The position numbers were made by a program, and so were the translations under genes. 64,000 bases of DNA from Variovorax paradoxus (GTDB taxonomy: Bacteria > Pseudomonadota > Gammaproteobacteria > Burkholderiales > Burkholderiaceae_C). Below, in pieces: positions 18,434 through 26,380 of this stretch. The stretch spans positions 124,001 through 188,000 of the forward strand of contig NZ_JAGGNV010000014.1 of the NCBI RefSeq assembly GCF_018614955.1, written 5' to 3'. How positions within the stretch are numbered: the first letter of the stretch is position 1; the number at the start of each line of letters is the position of its first letter. Under the pieces are notes generated by a model. It ran no database searches and was not told the DNA's origin. It saw nothing but the letters and a program-made list of their open reading frames with translations.

Positions 18434-20500
18434 GTGTCCTCCACCACGCTGCCCGCCGCCCGCACCCTGCGCCACGCCTTCGCGTGGCTGCGCTTCCTGC
18501 GCTCTGTCTGGCGGCGCTGGTTCCTCTGGGTGCTGCTGGCCGTGCTGGTGCTGGCGCTGCTGGTCACCGTGGTGTGGCTGGCGGGGCGCCACGAGGTCGA
18601 GCAGGTCCAGACCGCGCTGGACCGCGACACCGCCGACGCGGTGTCCGACCTGCGCAGCGGCCTGCAGCGCAACGCGCAAAGCCTGCGTGCCTCCCAGGCC
18701 GGCGGCCTGGACCGCGAGCACTGGCCCATGGAAGCCGCTGCGCTGCTGCGCGAGCACCGCGAATGGCTCAGGCTCGAATGGCGCGATGCCGCGCTGCGCC
18801 CGCTGGCCGCCGTCGACACGCCCTACCGCCGGCGGGTGTTCGAGGAGTCGAGCCGCAGCGTGGACCAGTCCGACGTCGCGCTCGCCTGCGCCGCGGCGCG
18901 CAAGCTGGGCGCGCCGGCCTACTCGCCGAGCCACTACGTGCCCTTCGTCCCGAGCGGCGGCCTCGAGGTGATGGAACTGTGCCTGCCGGTCGACGGCGGC
19001 GGCTACCTGGTGGCCACCTATTCGCTGCGCGACACGCTGATCGAGCTGGTCGCGCCGACGCTGACGCGCGGCCAGGAGGTCGCCTTCACCGAGGCCGACG
19101 GCACTCGCCTGGTGGCCGTCGGTGCGGCGCGCCGCCTGGGCACCCGCGTGTTCACCTCGCAGCAGCTCGTCGACCTGCCCAGCACCACCCTGATGCTGCG
19201 CGTCGACGGCTGGCGTGCCGCGCCCGATCTCTTTCCCAATCTGCTGACCGCGCTGGTGACGGCGATCTCGATCGCGCTGGTGTCGGTGCTGGTGCTGCTG
19301 GCACGCGACACGCGCCGGCGCCAGCGCGCCGAACGCGACCTCGCCGACGCGCTCGCCTTCCGCAAGGCGATGGAAGACTCGGTCATCACCGGCCTGCGCG
19401 CGCGCGACCTGCAGGGCCGCATCACCTACGTGAACCCCGCCTTCTGCGAGATGGTGGGCTTCAGCGCCGAGGAACTCCTCGACCATGCCGGCGAGGCGCC
19501 GTACTGGCCCACCGAGCTGGCACACGAGTACCGCCGGCGCCAGGCCGCGCGACTGGCCGGCGGCCCGCCGCCGCGCGAGGGCTTCGAATCGGTCTTCATG
19601 CGCAAGGACGGCACCCGCTTCCCGGTGCTGATCTTCGAGGCGCCGCTGATCAACGCGCAGGGCGCCCAGACCGGCTGGATGAGCGCCTCCATCGACCTCA
19701 GCGAGCAGCGCCGCATCGAGGAACTCTCGCGTGCCAGCCAGGAGCGCCTGCAGGCCAGCGCGCGGCTGGCGACCGTCGGCGAGATGGCCTCGCTGCTGAG
19801 CCATGAACTCACGCAGCCGCTGGCCGCGATCGCGAGCTATGCGAGCGGCTCGCTCAACCTGCTGCACGGTGCGGGCCAGGCGCAGCAGGGCAGCGACCAT
19901 GGCGAGGTCGCGATGGCGGTGCGCCGCATCGCCGAGCAGGCCGACCGCGCCGGCAAGGTGATCCGCAGCGTGCACGACTTCGTGCGCCGGCGCGACCGCA
20001 CGCGCGAAGCCGTCGCGCCGCAGGCCTTGCTCGATGCGGTGCTGCCGCTGGTGCGGCTGCAGGCGCGCAAGCTCGCGGTGCGCGTCGAAGTCAGCTTCGA
20101 GGAGCGCCTGCCGCGGGTGCTGTGCGACCGCACGCTGGTCGAGCAGGTGCTGCTGAACCTGGCGCGCAACGGAATGCAGGCGATGGACCTGCCGGAGCTC
20201 AGCGAACGCGTGCTGCGCCTGCGCGCGGCGCGCGCCCGTGCGGTCGGCGAAGCCAGCGATGCCGGCGACAAGCCCGACACGCGCCGCTGGATCGAATTCT
20301 CGGTGGCCGACCTCGGCTGCGGCATCAGCGAAGAGGTGGCGCAGCGCCTCTTCACGCCCTTCTTCACCACGCGGCCCGACGGCATGGGCCTGGGCCTGAG
20401 CCTGTGTCGCACGGTGGTGGAGCAGCATGGCGGCGCGCTGGTGTTCGAGCCGCAGCGGCCTCGCGGCACGGTGTTCCGATTCACTTTGCCTGCGGCCTGA
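18434..20500 (+). CDS. Membrane PAS sensor histidine kinase (FixL/DctB-like)
   Basis: 688 aa from a GTG 11 nt after the amidase stop (a TTG 9 nt earlier is possible). TM1 lies at about residues 34-58. An extracytoplasmic sensor domain of about 210 residues follows, then TM2 near 275-293 (LLTALVTAISIALVSVLVLLA). A PAS domain spans about 310-430 (ITYVNPAFCEMVGFSAEEL). The H-box SHELTQPLAAIASYA is near residue 455; its Q-P-L-A form is shared by FixL, DctB and TtrS kinases. The HATPase region contains NLARNGMQAM, DLGCGIS and GMGLGLS boxes. It partners the FixJ-like regulator 22 nt downstream. The ligand is unknown. Confidence 0.9.
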   Translation: MSSTTLPAARTLRHAFAWLRFLRSVWRRWFLWVLLAVLVLALLVTVVWLAGRHEVEQVQTALDRDTADAVSDLRSGLQRNAQSLRASQAGGLDREHWPMEAAALLREHREWLRLEWRDAALRPLAAVDTPYRRRVFEESSRSVDQSDVALACAAARKLGAPAYSPSHYVPFVPSGGLEVMELCLPVDGGGYLVATYSLRDTLIELVAPTLTRGQEVAFTEADGTRLVAVGAARRLGTRVFTSQQLVDLPSTTLMLRVDGWRAAPDLFPNLLTALVTAISIALVSVLVLLARDTRRRQRAERDLADALAFRKAMEDSVITGLRARDLQGRITYVNPAFCEMVGFSAEELLDHAGEAPYWPTELAHEYRRRQAARLAGGPPPREGFESVFMRKDGTRFPVLIFEAPLINAQGAQTGWMSASIDLSEQRRIEELSRASQERLQASARLATVGEMASLLSHELTQPLAAIASYASGSLNLLHGAGQAQQGSDHGEVAMAVRRIAEQADRAGKVIRSVHDFVRRRDRTREAVAPQALLDAVLPLVRLQARKLAVRVEVSFEERLPRVLCDRTLVEQVLLNLARNGMQAMDLPELSERVLRLRAARARAVGEASDAGDKPDTRRWIEFSVADLGCGISEEVAQRLFTPFFTTRPDGMGLGLSLCRTVVEQHGGALVFEPQRPRGTVFRFTLPAA

Positions 20501-20522
20501 ATCAGTCGATGGACCTTTCCTG

Positions 20523-21146
20523 ATGCAACCCTTGATCGATGCCCTCATCTTCATCGTCGACGACGACGCCAGCGTGCGCGAGGCGCTGGCCTGGCTGCTG
20601 CGTTCGCGCCGGCTGGTGAGCGAACATTTCGCGAGTGCCGAGGCCTTCGAATTGCGTTTGACGGAGGAGCCGCTGGCCGATCAGCCGCACTGCCTGCTGC
20701 TCGACGTGCGGATGCCGGGCACCAGCGGGCTGGTGCTGTTCGACCGCCTGGCGGAGCGCGGTCTGCTGGAGGTCATGCCGGTCATCTTCCTGACCGGCCA
20801 TGCCGACGTGCCGACGGCGGTGGACGCGGTGAAGCGCGGCGCCTTCGATTTCTGCGAGAAGCCGTTTTCCGACAACGCGCTGGTCGACCGCATCGAGCAT
20901 GCGCTCGGCGCCTCGCTGCGCGCCATCGAGGCGCAGCGCGCGCGGCGCCTGCTGATGCGGCGCGTCGAGGAACTGACCGAGCGCGAGCGCGAGGTGATGC
21001 GGCGCGTGGTCGAGGGCCTGCCCAACAAGCTGATCGCCGAGCAGCTCTCCATCAGCGTGCGCACGGTGGAGGTCCACCGTGCGCGCGTGTTCGAGAAGAT
21101 GGAAGTGAAGTCGGCCGTGGAACTGGCCAACTTATTGCGGCCTTAG
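20523..21146 (+). CDS. FixJ/NarL-type two-component response regulator
   Basis: 207 aa. The receiver domain carries acidic residues Asp13-15 (IVDDDASVR), phospho-acceptor Asp61 (LLLDVRMPG), Thr in FLTGHAD and Lys in CEKPF. The C-terminal LuxR-type HTH spans about 145-205 (LTEREREVMRRVVEGLPNKLIAEQLSISVRTVEVHR), the FixJ arrangement. It is the cognate partner of the upstream kinase. Its TAG stop shares TTAG with the TAA stop of the convergent OmpA-like lipoprotein gene (4-nt overlap). The targets are unknown; nothing in the operon reveals the signal. Confidence 0.92.
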   Translation: MQPLIDALIFIVDDDASVREALAWLLRSRRLVSEHFASAEAFELRLTEEPLADQPHCLLLDVRMPGTSGLVLFDRLAERGLLEVMPVIFLTGHADVPTAVDAVKRGAFDFCEKPFSDNALVDRIEHALGASLRAIEAQRARRLLMRRVEELTEREREVMRRVVEGLPNKLIAEQLSISVRTVEVHRARVFEKMEVKSAVELANLLRP

Positions 21147-21787
21147 CCCTGCGGACGTTCGCCGACGTAGATTTCGACGCGGCGGTTCTGCGCCCGGCCC
21201 GCATCCGAATTGTTGTCGGCGACCGGCTCGCGCGAGCCGCGGCCGTCGATGCGGAAGGCCTGCTGCGGCACGCCGCGCGCAATCAGGTAGTCGCGCGTGC
21301 TGGCCGCGCGGTCGACCGACAGCGGGTTGTTGATCGCATCGGTGCCGGTGCTGTCGGTGTGGCCGATGATGCGCACCTCGGCGTTCGGGTTGTTGCGCAG
21401 GCCGTTGGCGAACTGGTTGAGGATCGGCGCGAAGTTGGGCTTGATGGCCGAGCGGCCGGTGTCGAAGGAGACGTCGCTCGGGATTGCGAGCTTGAGCTCG
21501 TTGTTGGGAGTCTGGGTGACGGCGATGCCGGTGCCCTGCGTGGCGGCCTGCATCTCGCGCTTCTGCGCTTCCATGCGTTGCGACCAGAGGTAGCCCCCCA
21601 GCGCACCAACGCCGGCGCCGACGGCCGCTCCCGTGCCGGCGCGCCCACCGGTGCCGCTGGCGATGGCGGCGCCCGCCAGTGCACCGACCCCGGCGCCGAT
21701 GCCGGTGTTGCGCTGGGTATCGGACATGCCGGCGCAGCCCGAGAGCACGATGGCCGCGGCAGCGGAGGCGAGTACGAATTTTTTCAT
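21143..21787 (-). CDS. OmpA-family outer-membrane lipoprotein with glycine-zipper domain
   Basis: 214 aa. The lipoprotein signal ends at VLSGC (Cys18). Residues about 28-65 form a glycine-zipper region (GIGAGVGALAGAAIASGTGGRAGTGAAVG...). Residues about 100-210 are an OmpA-like peptidoglycan-binding domain with VSFDTGRSAIKPNFA, IIGHTDSTG and GRGSREPVADNNSDAGRAQNRRVEI. This is the YiaD architecture; such proteins tether the outer membrane to peptidoglycan. It lies 34 nt downstream of a 53-aa membrane protein on the same strand, and its stop overlaps the response regulator's stop. Confidence 0.92.
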   Translation of the reverse strand: MKKFVLASAAAAIVLSGCAGMSDTQRNTGIGAGVGALAGAAIASGTGGRAGTGAAVGAGVGALGGYLWSQRMEAQKREMQAATQGTGIAVTQTPNNELKLAIPSDVSFDTGRSAIKPNFAPILNQFANGLRNNPNAEVRIIGHTDSTGTDAINNPLSVDRAASTRDYLIARGVPQQAFRIDGRGSREPVADNNSDAGRAQNRRVEIYVGERPQG

Positions 21788-21821
21788 GGGTGTCCTTTCG
21801 GCGGTAAACAGTGACCGACGA

Positions 21822-21983
21822 TTATGGGGAGCCCCCCTTGGGTGGCTCGTCGGACAGCGACTCTTTTTCAGAATCGCCCGCATCGTGCATTTCGCCGCGC
21901 TTGCGGCCCGAGAACATGGTCCACCAGACGATCAGCACCAGCACGATTCCGGCACCCAGCGCTTCAAGCAAAATCAAACCCAT
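21822..21983 (-). CDS. 53-aa single-pass membrane protein
   Basis: A short frame from ATG 21983. An N-terminal hydrophobic segment of about 22 residues (LILLEALGAGIVLVLIVWW) is followed by TMFSGRKRGE and an acidic, Ser/Pro-rich tail. The membrane segment followed by Gly-Arg-Lys looks like a genuine small inner-membrane protein with a cytosolic tail, and I believe similar short proteins occur in related genomes (recollection, not checked). Its ATG overlaps the mltA ATG on the opposite strand through a shared CATG. It precedes the OmpA-like lipoprotein gene by 34 nt and may be cotranscribed with it. The function is unknown. Confidence 0.6.
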   Translation of the reverse strand: MGLILLEALGAGIVLVLIVWWTMFSGRKRGEMHDAGDSEKESLSDEPPKGGSP

Positions 21984-23124
21984 GACAAAAGGACTCCAGT
22001 GGCTGGTCGGGCTCGCGATCGTAGCAACGCTCGCCGGTTGTTCGGTCGGCACCCTGCAGCCCGACGCAGCACCCGCGCCCGTGCCGGGAGCGAGCCCGCA
22101 GCGCGAGCTGGGGCCGCTCACCGGGTCGCTCGCCCATCCGAAGAGCAAGTGGGTGCCCGTGCCCTGGTCCGAACTGCCGGGCTTCGGCGAGGACGCGCTG
22201 CACGAGGGCTGGGTCGCAATGATCGCGAACTGCGCGCGCCCCAACGCGGCCTTCGCGCCGCTGTGCCGCGAGGTGCGGCAGCTGGCGCTCGCCGAGACCG
22301 AGGAACAGCGCGAATGGATGCAGCAGAGGCTGCAGCCCTACCGCGTCGAATCGCTCGCGGGCGGCCAGAACGAGGGCAAGCTCACGAGCTATTACGAGCC
22401 GGTGTTCGACGCTTCGCGGCGGCCGACCGCGACCCACACCGTGCCGCTCTATCAGGCGCCGGCCGGCCTGGTGGCGCGTCGCCCCTGGTACACGCGGCAG
22501 GAGATCGACACCCTGCCGCAGGCCCAGGCCGCGCTGCGCGGCCGCGAGATCGCCTGGCTGGCGGATCCGATCGACGTGCTGATGCTGCATATCCAGGGCT
22601 CGGGGCGCCTGCGCATCACCGAGGCCGACGGCTCGCAGCGCACCGTGCGCGTGGCTTTTGCGGCCACCAACGAGCAGCCGTACAAGAGCGTTCAGCAATG
22701 GCTCGTGAGCCAGGGCGCGACCAAGGTCAGCCTGTGGCCCGACGACACCAAGCTCTGGGCCGCGCAGAACCCGCAGCGCGTGTCGCAGCTGCTGTGGAGC
22801 AATCCGCGCTACGTGTTCTTCCGCGAAGAGCCGCTGTCCGAGACCGATGCCGCCTCCGGCCCGGTCGGTGCGCAGGGCGTGCCGCTCACGGCCGGGCGCT
22901 CGATCGCGGTCGACCGCGATAGCATCCCCTACGGCACGCCGGTCTGGCTGGCCTCGCCCGGGCCGGTGGTACCGCTCGCGAAGCTGGTGGTGGCGCAGGA
23001 CACGGGCAGCGCGATAGTCGGCGCCGTGCGCGCCGACTATTTCGCCGGCACCGGTGCCGAAGCAGGGCGCCTGGCCGCGCGCATGAATCAGCCTCTGCGT
23101 TTGTGGGTCTTGTGGCCGAAGTAG
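21982..23124 (+). CDS. mltA: Membrane-bound lytic murein transglycosylase A
   Basis: 380 aa. A lipobox at LAGC (Cys20) places it in the outer membrane. The MltA domain has the LTSYYEPVFDASR block near residue 138 and DVLMLHIQGSGRLRI near 200. The 3D domain is near 305-370 (SIAVDRDSIPYGTPVWL, QDTGSAIVGAVRADYFAG), containing the catalytic Asp of the DTG motif. It cleaves peptidoglycan to 1,6-anhydro-muropeptides. The chosen ATG immediately precedes the signal peptide; it is embedded in CATG shared with the start of the divergent 53-aa gene, so the promoter must lie inside that gene. Confidence 0.94.
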   Translation: MTKGLQWLVGLAIVATLAGCSVGTLQPDAAPAPVPGASPQRELGPLTGSLAHPKSKWVPVPWSELPGFGEDALHEGWVAMIANCARPNAAFAPLCREVRQLALAETEEQREWMQQRLQPYRVESLAGGQNEGKLTSYYEPVFDASRRPTATHTVPLYQAPAGLVARRPWYTRQEIDTLPQAQAALRGREIAWLADPIDVLMLHIQGSGRLRITEADGSQRTVRVAFAATNEQPYKSVQQWLVSQGATKVSLWPDDTKLWAAQNPQRVSQLLWSNPRYVFFREEPLSETDAASGPVGAQGVPLTAGRSIAVDRDSIPYGTPVWLASPGPVVPLAKLVVAQDTGSAIVGAVRADYFAGTGAEAGRLAARMNQPLRLWVLWPK

Positions 23125-23169
23125 AGGGTGCCAGGGCATGATCCTTGCCTTCGACGGGCAAGGATCTTC

Positions 23170-23544
23170 ATGAATCTCCAGACCTTTTCGATCATCTTCG
23201 CGGGCGTGCTGCTCAACTCGGCGGCGCAGCTGATGCTCAAGGCCGGCGCCAAGACGCTGGGCACGGTGGCCATGGGCAGCGGCGCCTCGCTGATGGCGGC
23301 GGCATGGAACGCGGCCACCCAGCCGTGGATCCTGCTCGGCCTGGTCTGCTATTTCCTCAGCGCCGGACTCTGGATCCTCGCACTGACGCGCGTGGACGTG
23401 ACCGTCGCCTATCCCATGCTGTCGATGGGCTACGTGATCGCGGCCCTGCTCGCGTGGCAGCTGTTCGGCGAGCCGCTGACCGCCGGCCGGGTGTTGGGCA
23501 TCGCCATCATCATGGCGGGCGTCGTGGTGTTGGGCCGGAGCTAG
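23170..23544 (+). CDS. Small EamA/SMR-fold transporter subunit, ArnE-like
   Basis: 124 aa with four hydrophobic helices, the size of ArnE/ArnF and SMR proteins. The N-terminus IIFAGVLLNSAAQLMLKAGAK and the C-terminal VAYPMLSMGYVIAALLAWQLFGEPLT match the DMT-superfamily half-transporter pattern, including a conserved glutamate in FGEPL. ArnE-type proteins flip undecaprenyl-phosphate-linked aminosugars. The next gene is a HAD-UbiA polyprenyl-phosphate enzyme, so a lipid-linked-sugar flippase is the best inference. The ATG at 23170 is 45 nt after mltA; the following gene starts 8 nt after its stop. Confidence 0.8.
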   Translation: MNLQTFSIIFAGVLLNSAAQLMLKAGAKTLGTVAMGSGASLMAAAWNAATQPWILLGLVCYFLSAGLWILALTRVDVTVAYPMLSMGYVIAALLAWQLFGEPLTAGRVLGIAIIMAGVVVLGRS

Positions 23545-23552
23545 GGGCCCTG

Positions 23553-24986
23553 ATGACAGGCCTCAATACCATGCGCCCGCTCTACGTCGATCTCGATGGC
23601 ACGCTGATCGCCACCGATCTGCTGCACGAATCCCTGCTGCAGCTGGTGCGCACCTCGCCGCTGTCGCTGCTCTCCCTGCCGCTGTGGCTGCTGCGCGGCA
23701 AGGCGGCGTTCAAGGACGAAGTGGCTCAGCGCACCACCGTCGATGTCACCACCCTGCCCTACCGGCCCGAGGTGCTCGAGTTCGTGCGCAGCGCCCGCGC
23801 CACCGGCCGCCGCACGGTGCTGGCCACGGCCAGCGATGGCAAGCTCGCGCACGCGGTGGCGCGGCACCTGGATCTTTTCGATGCGGTGCTCGCCTCCGAC
23901 GGCGAGCGCAACCTGCGCGGCGCGGGCAAGCTGGCGGCGATCGAGGCCGACGCCGGCGGCCGCGCCTTCTGCTATGCGGGCGATCGCAGCGTGGACCTCG
24001 CGGTCTGGCGCGGCGCCGAGGCCGCGGTGGTGGTCAGCCGTTCCGAATCGCTGGCCCGGCGCGCGGCCGGCGCGACCACCGTCGAGGCGCGCATCGTGCC
24101 GCCGCGCACGTCCTTGAAGCGCTATCTGTACGGCGCCCGCCTGCACCAATGGCTCAAGAACCTGCTGATCTTCCTGCCGCTGATGCCGGTGCTGCACGAT
24201 CTCACGCAGCCGCTGGTCGTCAACGCTGCGCTCGCTTTCCTGGCCTTCGGTCTCATGGCCTCGGGCATCTATGTGCTCAACGACCTCCTCGACCTCGAAA
24301 CGGACCGGCGGCATCACCGCAAGCGCACGCGGCCCTTCGCCACCGGGGAGATCTCGGTGCCGACGGGCCTGGTCATGACAGGCCTGCTGTGTGCGGCCTC
24401 GCTGGCGCTGTCGCTCGCGCTGCTGCCGGATGCCTTCGTGGGCGTGCTGCTGCTCTACATGGCGCTGACCACCGCCTACTCGCTGCATCTCAAGCGCCGT
24501 GCGGTGGTCGACGTGTTCTCGCTGGCCGCCCTCTACACGATCCGGGTGGCGGCCGGCACGGCGGCCACCGGCCAGCCGCTGTCCTTCTGGATCCTCTCGT
24601 TCTCGCTCTTCATCTTCCTGAGCCTGGCGCTGGCCAAGCGCTATGTCGAGCTGACCGGCCCGCCCGCCGAGGTGCAGCAGATGAAGCGCAATCGCGGCTA
24701 CGTGGCCACCGATGCGCCTTTCGTGCTGTGCACCGGCGTCGCAGCCGGGCAGATGGCGGCCCTGCTGCTGGGCCTCTACCTGCACGACCAGCAGATGGTG
24801 GCGCGCTACGAGAACCCCCAATATCTTTGGGTGCTGATCCCGGTCTTCCTGTTCTGGACCATGCGCATCTGGCTCAAGGCGATCCGCGGCGTGCTGCACG
24901 ACGACCCGGTGGTCTTCGCCGCGCGCGATTGGGTCAGCCGGCTGGCCCTGGCGATCGGGGCCGTCGCGCTATGGATGGCAGGCTGA
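23553..24986 (+). CDS. HAD phosphatase - UbiA prenyltransferase fusion
   Basis: 477 aa. Residues about 8-185 are a HAD-like hydrolase: the nucleophile motif is YVDLDGTLIATD (Asp13, Asp15), with LATASD and YAGDRSVDLAVW as later motifs. Residues about 190-477 are a UbiA-superfamily membrane enzyme with the Mg-binding NDLLDLETDRRHHRKRTRP motif near 240-258 and YSLHLKRRAVVDVFSLAALYTIRV near 308-331. This second motif resembles decaprenyl-phosphate phosphoribosyltransferases. In mycobacteria the 5-phosphoribosyl transferase and its phosphatase are separate proteins; here one polypeptide could make polyprenyl-P-ribose 5-phosphate and then dephosphorylate it. The substrate is inferred. It lies 8 nt after the ArnE-like gene. 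Confidence 0.88.
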   Translation: MTGLNTMRPLYVDLDGTLIATDLLHESLLQLVRTSPLSLLSLPLWLLRGKAAFKDEVAQRTTVDVTTLPYRPEVLEFVRSARATGRRTVLATASDGKLAHAVARHLDLFDAVLASDGERNLRGAGKLAAIEADAGGRAFCYAGDRSVDLAVWRGAEAAVVVSRSESLARRAAGATTVEARIVPPRTSLKRYLYGARLHQWLKNLLIFLPLMPVLHDLTQPLVVNAALAFLAFGLMASGIYVLNDLLDLETDRRHHRKRTRPFATGEISVPTGLVMTGLLCAASLALSLALLPDAFVGVLLLYMALTTAYSLHLKRRAVVDVFSLAALYTIRVAAGTAATGQPLSFWILSFSLFIFLSLALAKRYVELTGPPAEVQQMKRNRGYVATDAPFVLCTGVAAGQMAALLLGLYLHDQQMVARYENPQYLWVLIPVFLFWTMRIWLKAIRGVLHDDPVVFAARDWVSRLALAIGAVALWMAG

Positions 24987-25044
24987 ATTCGGCCGCCCCC
25001 CGAGGGGGCCGCACGCCGCCTTGGGGGCGGCCCGGCGCCGGCGT
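24987..25044 (+). repeat. GC-rich dispersed repeat, copy R1
   Basis: ATTCGGCCGCCCCCCGAGGGGG ... CCTTGGGGGCGGCCCGGCG directly follows the HAD-UbiA stop codon. The CCCCCGAGGGGG core and the GGCCGCCCCC/GGGGGCGGCC arms are palindromic. It matches copy R2 (28651-28745) in inverse orientation. It may double as a transcription attenuator between the two genes. Confidence 0.8.
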
Positions 25045-25057
25045 GGATCCGCCCACG

Positions 25058-26269
25058 ATGAGGCGCAGCCTCGCCTGGGATGGGCTGCTCGCCGCCCTGC
25101 TCGCGGCGCTGGCGCTGCTGCTGCTGGCGGCCCTGTCGCGCCAATTGCCGCCGCAGCTCTTCACGCGGGAGGGCGGCCTCGACGCCTGGTTCCAGTCCGA
25201 TCTGCCGCGCGTGCTGGCCAACATGGTGGATTCGCAGAGCAACCACTTCCGCACCAAGGTCCATCCGATCGCCTCGATCCTCATCCATCCGGCGGTCACC
25301 GGCCTGCGCGTGCTGTGGCCGGGCAGCGATCTGCAGGCGGCCATGCGCTTCATGGGGCTGGTGGCGGCGCTGTGGGTGGTCTCCTTCTATGCGCTGTGCC
25401 GGCTGCTCAGCGCCGGCCGCTTCGTTGCATTCAGCTTTTCGTTGCTGGCCATCGCAAGCGCCGGCTTCCAGTTCTGGTTCTCGGTGCCGGAGACCTTCGG
25501 CATCGGATCGCTGACCCTGCTGTGGGTACTGCTGGTCGCGGCGCTGGCGGTGCATCGGCCGGTTGGCGACCGGCTGCTTGTCGCCGCCAGCATCGCGAGC
25601 CTCAGCATCACGGTCACCAACTGGGTCGCGGGGCTGGCGCTGGCCGTGGTCCAGCGGCCCTGGCGGCGCGCACTCGGCATCAGCGCCATCGCGTTCGTGA
25701 TCGTCGCCATCCTCACGGTGCCGCAGCGCTTCTTCTACAGCTTTGCCAAGTTCTTCTTCCTAGGCAGCCGGGAAGAGGCGGACTATATGAACCTGGAGCA
25801 GTCGGGCACCGTGCTGCACAAGCTGGCCGGCATGTTCTGGCACCCGATCAGCCTGCCCGAAGTGCTGCTGGCCAAGGCCTCCGAGGCGCCCAAGCTGAAC
25901 TGGCTCACGGTGCAGCTGAGCGCGCCCGGTTCGGGCAGTTGGGCGGGCATGCTCGCGCTCGGCCTGTGGACCCTGCTGCTGGCGGCCGGCACCCACGGGC
26001 TCCTGCGTTCGCCGCAGTGGCATGTCTTCGGCAAGGTCCTCGGACTCACGCTGGCGGCGCAAGTCGTGCTGCACCTGGTCTACGGCGAGGAGACCTTTCT
26101 CTATGCCGCGCACTTCCTGCCGCTCCTGATGGCGCTCGCGGTGTTTGCCGCGCGTTCGCTGCCGGGCCCTGTCGCCGGATGCATCGCGCTGCTGACCGCC
26201 GGGCTCGCGGCCTTCAACAACGCCGCGATGTACGAGGCGGCGGCGCGCCTGCTGCAGCACGCGCGCTGA
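25058..26269 (+). CDS. Multispanning membrane protein, possible GT-C-type glycosyltransferase
   Basis: 403 aa with about ten hydrophobic segments. After TM1 (residues 9-28) comes a long extracytoplasmic loop with acidic residues (EGGLDAWFQSDLPR) and a conserved-looking SNHFRTKVHPIASI stretch. A second loop near 230-265 holds FFLGSREEADYMNLE. Large periplasmic first loops bearing acidic residues are typical of GT-C enzymes that use polyprenyl-phosphate sugars, and the upstream genes could supply such a donor. I do not recognise a named family. It is separated from the HAD-UbiA gene by repeat R1 only. The first in-frame ATG before the hydrophobic start was chosen. Confidence 0.75.
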   Translation: MRRSLAWDGLLAALLAALALLLLAALSRQLPPQLFTREGGLDAWFQSDLPRVLANMVDSQSNHFRTKVHPIASILIHPAVTGLRVLWPGSDLQAAMRFMGLVAALWVVSFYALCRLLSAGRFVAFSFSLLAIASAGFQFWFSVPETFGIGSLTLLWVLLVAALAVHRPVGDRLLVAASIASLSITVTNWVAGLALAVVQRPWRRALGISAIAFVIVAILTVPQRFFYSFAKFFFLGSREEADYMNLEQSGTVLHKLAGMFWHPISLPEVLLAKASEAPKLNWLTVQLSAPGSGSWAGMLALGLWTLLLAAGTHGLLRSPQWHVFGKVLGLTLAAQVVLHLVYGEETFLYAAHFLPLLMALAVFAARSLPGPVAGCIALLTAGLAAFNNAAMYEAAARLLQHAR

Positions 26270-26288
26270 GGGGACGAACGTCGCAGAT

Positions 26289-26306
26289 CTGACCCATCCC
26301 TGACTT
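26289..26306 (+). promoter_or_regulatory. Possible PhoB box upstream of the PhoX-type gene
   Basis: CTGACCC-N4-CTGACTT: two imperfect heptamers with 11-nt periodicity, as in Pho boxes (consensus CTGTCAT-N4-CTGTCAT), followed by a weaker third repeat. It is 75-92 nt before the ATG at 26381. The match is partial. Confidence 0.3.
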
Positions 26307-26380
26307 CTGGGCGTCACATTGAACTTTTAGCGTACCGGGCTGAGTTTTTCCATAACCAGTCCCCACTGAAAGTTTCGCGC

